Below are positions 5,076 through 6,189 of a stretch of DNA of 6,189 nt, piece after piece. The notes beneath the pieces are model-generated. The model was not told where the DNA came from, did no database searches, and worked only from the letters and a program-made list of their open reading frames with translations. Source of the DNA: Nitrososphaerales archaeon (GTDB lineage Archaea; Thermoproteota; Nitrososphaeria; Conexivisphaerales; UBA164); assembly GCA_023256405.1 (NCBI GenBank), contig JAGDXK010000029.1, positions 22,898 to 29,086 on the forward strand, in the 5' to 3' direction. The position numbers and the translations under genes are program-made. Positions within the stretch are counted from its first letter, which is position 1. Each line of letters begins with the position of its first letter.

Positions 5076-6189
5076 TTACACCATCAGGAAGTTCCTTAAT
5101 GATGATTTAGCAAAATCAGCCTCAATTGCGTAGGCGTTCCCTGGAGGCTTCAGAGAGGCCCAGATCAACGTTCCGTTATAATCCGTGAGAGCCTTTACGG
5201 CATCAGCGTATTTTTCATGAACCTGCGTGGAGGCAAAGCTCTCATAGCTGAAGATCAGCCTTGTGTAGTTGTGCCTGAGCAGCAGCTCGATCTTCTGCTG
5301 GGCAAACAGGTTGTACTGAGCTGGCTCAAGAAGCACGAAGGACTCGTCCGGCAGAGTATCCACTATCAGAACCCCGTTGCTGCCTAGTTCATCGAGAGCT
5401 GATTCAAGAGATCTGAGATACTGGATCCCGTCATCGTAGGTCTTCAGGTAGGGCTTTCTTGTAATAGCTGACGAGGTCATCCCGCCAGTCAGCCTATTGT
5501 AAAGCCTTTTTATCTCTTCAGGATCCTCATCTGGCGAGGCCTCCAGTATTACCTTTTTACCCAGCATTGAGTAGTAAGCGGCGAAGAAAACCTTCATCAG
5601 TTTAACCAGCTGCCTGTGAACCGTTCTGGACACAACCACTAGGATGTTTGACTCGCTCAGATACGGGTAGGGCGAGACAGGAAAGACAACCCTTCTTATG
5701 GGCTTTGGATCCTCGGTTTTCCCTTTTAACGATCCATTAAAAACCAAGATGCGTCCGTTGCTGAAGGTGTAAAGATATGGATGCCCTGCAGTCGGGTAGT
5801 TCCGGTCTTTAATGACGCTTACCTTTCTGATCCTCCTCCCGTAGATATCTTCGTATCCAAGCTCCAGGATGGCATCCGACATGTAATCGGCTTCGGTCTC
5901 CGATCTTCCCTCGTGAATCAGCACCAGAACACCCTTCTTCCCCTTCGATGCTCCATAGAGAAGCTGCTGTATCGATCTCCTGCTGTCAGTTACATCCAGA
6001 AGCGCGTTTATCGAATCTATAACTACCATCCACCCGGACTCGAGACCTGACAGCACGCTTGATATTGCCAGGTCCCCGCTCGATAAAATGGCGCTGAATT
6101 CGAGCTGAGCCCTCATGCCTCCCATCTTCACGAACTTTGATCTTATGAACTCCTCAGGTTCCGAGAACGAGATGTACTTTAACCTGCCA
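5076..6189 (-). CDS. Second GvpD/KaiC-like ATPase, 5' end outside window (370 codons visible)
   Basis: A paralogue of the complete ATPase at 1162-2418. The frame stays open to the right edge, and the residues there (LKYISFSEPEEFIRSKF) align with YLTYTEPEMSIMKKF of the other copy. The GTG at 6129-6131 is therefore internal, and about 40 N-terminal residues, including the Walker A, lie outside. Counting from the edge: Walker B MVVIDS (54-59), GASKGKKGVLVLIHEG (79-94), RKVSVIKDRNYP (121-132), a second-half KKVILEASPDEDPEE (211-225), a second Walker-B-like VLIVDT (273-278, Asp kept) and WASLKPPG (343-350). The second half lacks a P-loop, with SRTVHRQLV where one would fall. Nucleotide binding and a regulatory switch role are inferred from the family; the partner is unknown. 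The MFS gene follows after 4 nt with overlapping translation signals, so the pair is probably one operon. Whether Walker A is intact cannot be judged here. Confidence 0.85.
   Translation of the reverse strand, partial: GRLKYISFSEPEEFIRSKFVKMGGMRAQLEFSAILSSGDLAISSVLSGLESGWMVVIDSINALLDVTDSRRSIQQLLYGASKGKKGVLVLIHEGRSETEADYMSDAILELGYEDIYGRRIRKVSVIKDRNYPTAGHPYLYTFSNGRILVFNGSLKGKTEDPKPIRRVVFPVSPYPYLSESNILVVVSRTVHRQLVKLMKVFFAAYYSMLGKKVILEASPDEDPEEIKRLYNRLTGGMTSSAITRKPYLKTYDDGIQYLRSLESALDELGSNGVLIVDTLPDESFVLLEPAQYNLFAQQKIELLLRHNYTRLIFSYESFASTQVHEKYADAVKALTDYNGTLIWASLKPPGNAYAIEADFAKSSLRNFLMV
5079..5082 (-). promoter_or_regulatory. Ribosome binding site deciding the MFS TTG start
   Basis: GGTG on the minus strand, within the last two sense codons (ATG GTG) of the upstream ATPase gene, is 7 nt from the TTG at 5069-5071. 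It supports TTG as the MFS start and indicates translational coupling to the ATPase gene. The ATG at 5065-5067 is in a different frame. Confidence 0.5.

Noticed and set aside
5781..6050. Plus-strand 89-codon frame
   Set aside because: It is antisense to the conserved Walker B to IKDRNYP region of the second ATPase and has no family signature.
1162..6189. Gas-vesicle gene cluster
   Set aside because: GvpD-like ATPases alone do not make a gvp locus; no GvpA, GvpF/L, GvpN or GvpE-like protein is visible.
1..6189. CRISPR arrays, tRNA genes, insertion sequences, attachment sites
   Set aside because: No regularly spaced repeats, no tRNA-like cloverleaf in the short gaps, no transposase or integrase motifs, and no terminal repeats were seen.

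Overview
The window looks like a compact piece of an archaeal chromosome, probably from a thermophilic lineage of the TACK/Thermoproteota type; that placement is inference. The support is short intergenic gaps, AT-rich TATA-like boxes about 25-30 nt before starts (two of which predict leaderless mRNAs), GGTGA-type ribosome binding sites, TTG starts, frequent AGG/AGA and ATA codons, and a GvpD/KaiC-like ATPase family that is typically archaeal. I cannot name a species.

All seven genes lie on the minus strand, so transcription runs from the right edge to the left. In that order they are: (1) the 3' 370 codons of a GvpD-like P-loop ATPase, whose Walker A lies beyond the right edge; (2) a 12-helix MFS transporter starting at a TTG 4 nt after it; (3) cysS, cysteinyl-tRNA synthetase, complete; (4) after a 115-bp AT-rich regulatory gap with palindromes, a second, complete GvpD-like ATPase; (5) one nucleotide later, a 96-aa helical protein with a WHLEH motif; (6) a 93-aa paralogue of it behind its own predicted promoter; (7) the N-terminal 142 codons of a D-3-phosphoglycerate dehydrogenase (serA-like), cut by the left edge.

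The most interesting content is in genes 1, 4, 5 and 6. The two ATPases are divergent paralogues that share a C-terminal WxSLKPPG signature. Each appears to be a double RecA/KaiC-like protein whose second half has lost its P-loop. The complete ATPase is translationally coupled to a small WHLEH protein, and a second WHLEH paralogue follows directly. No gas-vesicle structural gene is present, so this looks like an uncharacterised ATPase plus small-protein regulatory module. Two perfect palindromes sit just upstream of the predicted TATA boxes of the complete ATPase and of the second small gene, and could be operators. cysS, the MFS gene and serA look like ordinary neighbours.

There is no gene-free stretch longer than about 115 bp, and I saw no tRNA, rRNA, CRISPR array or insertion sequence.
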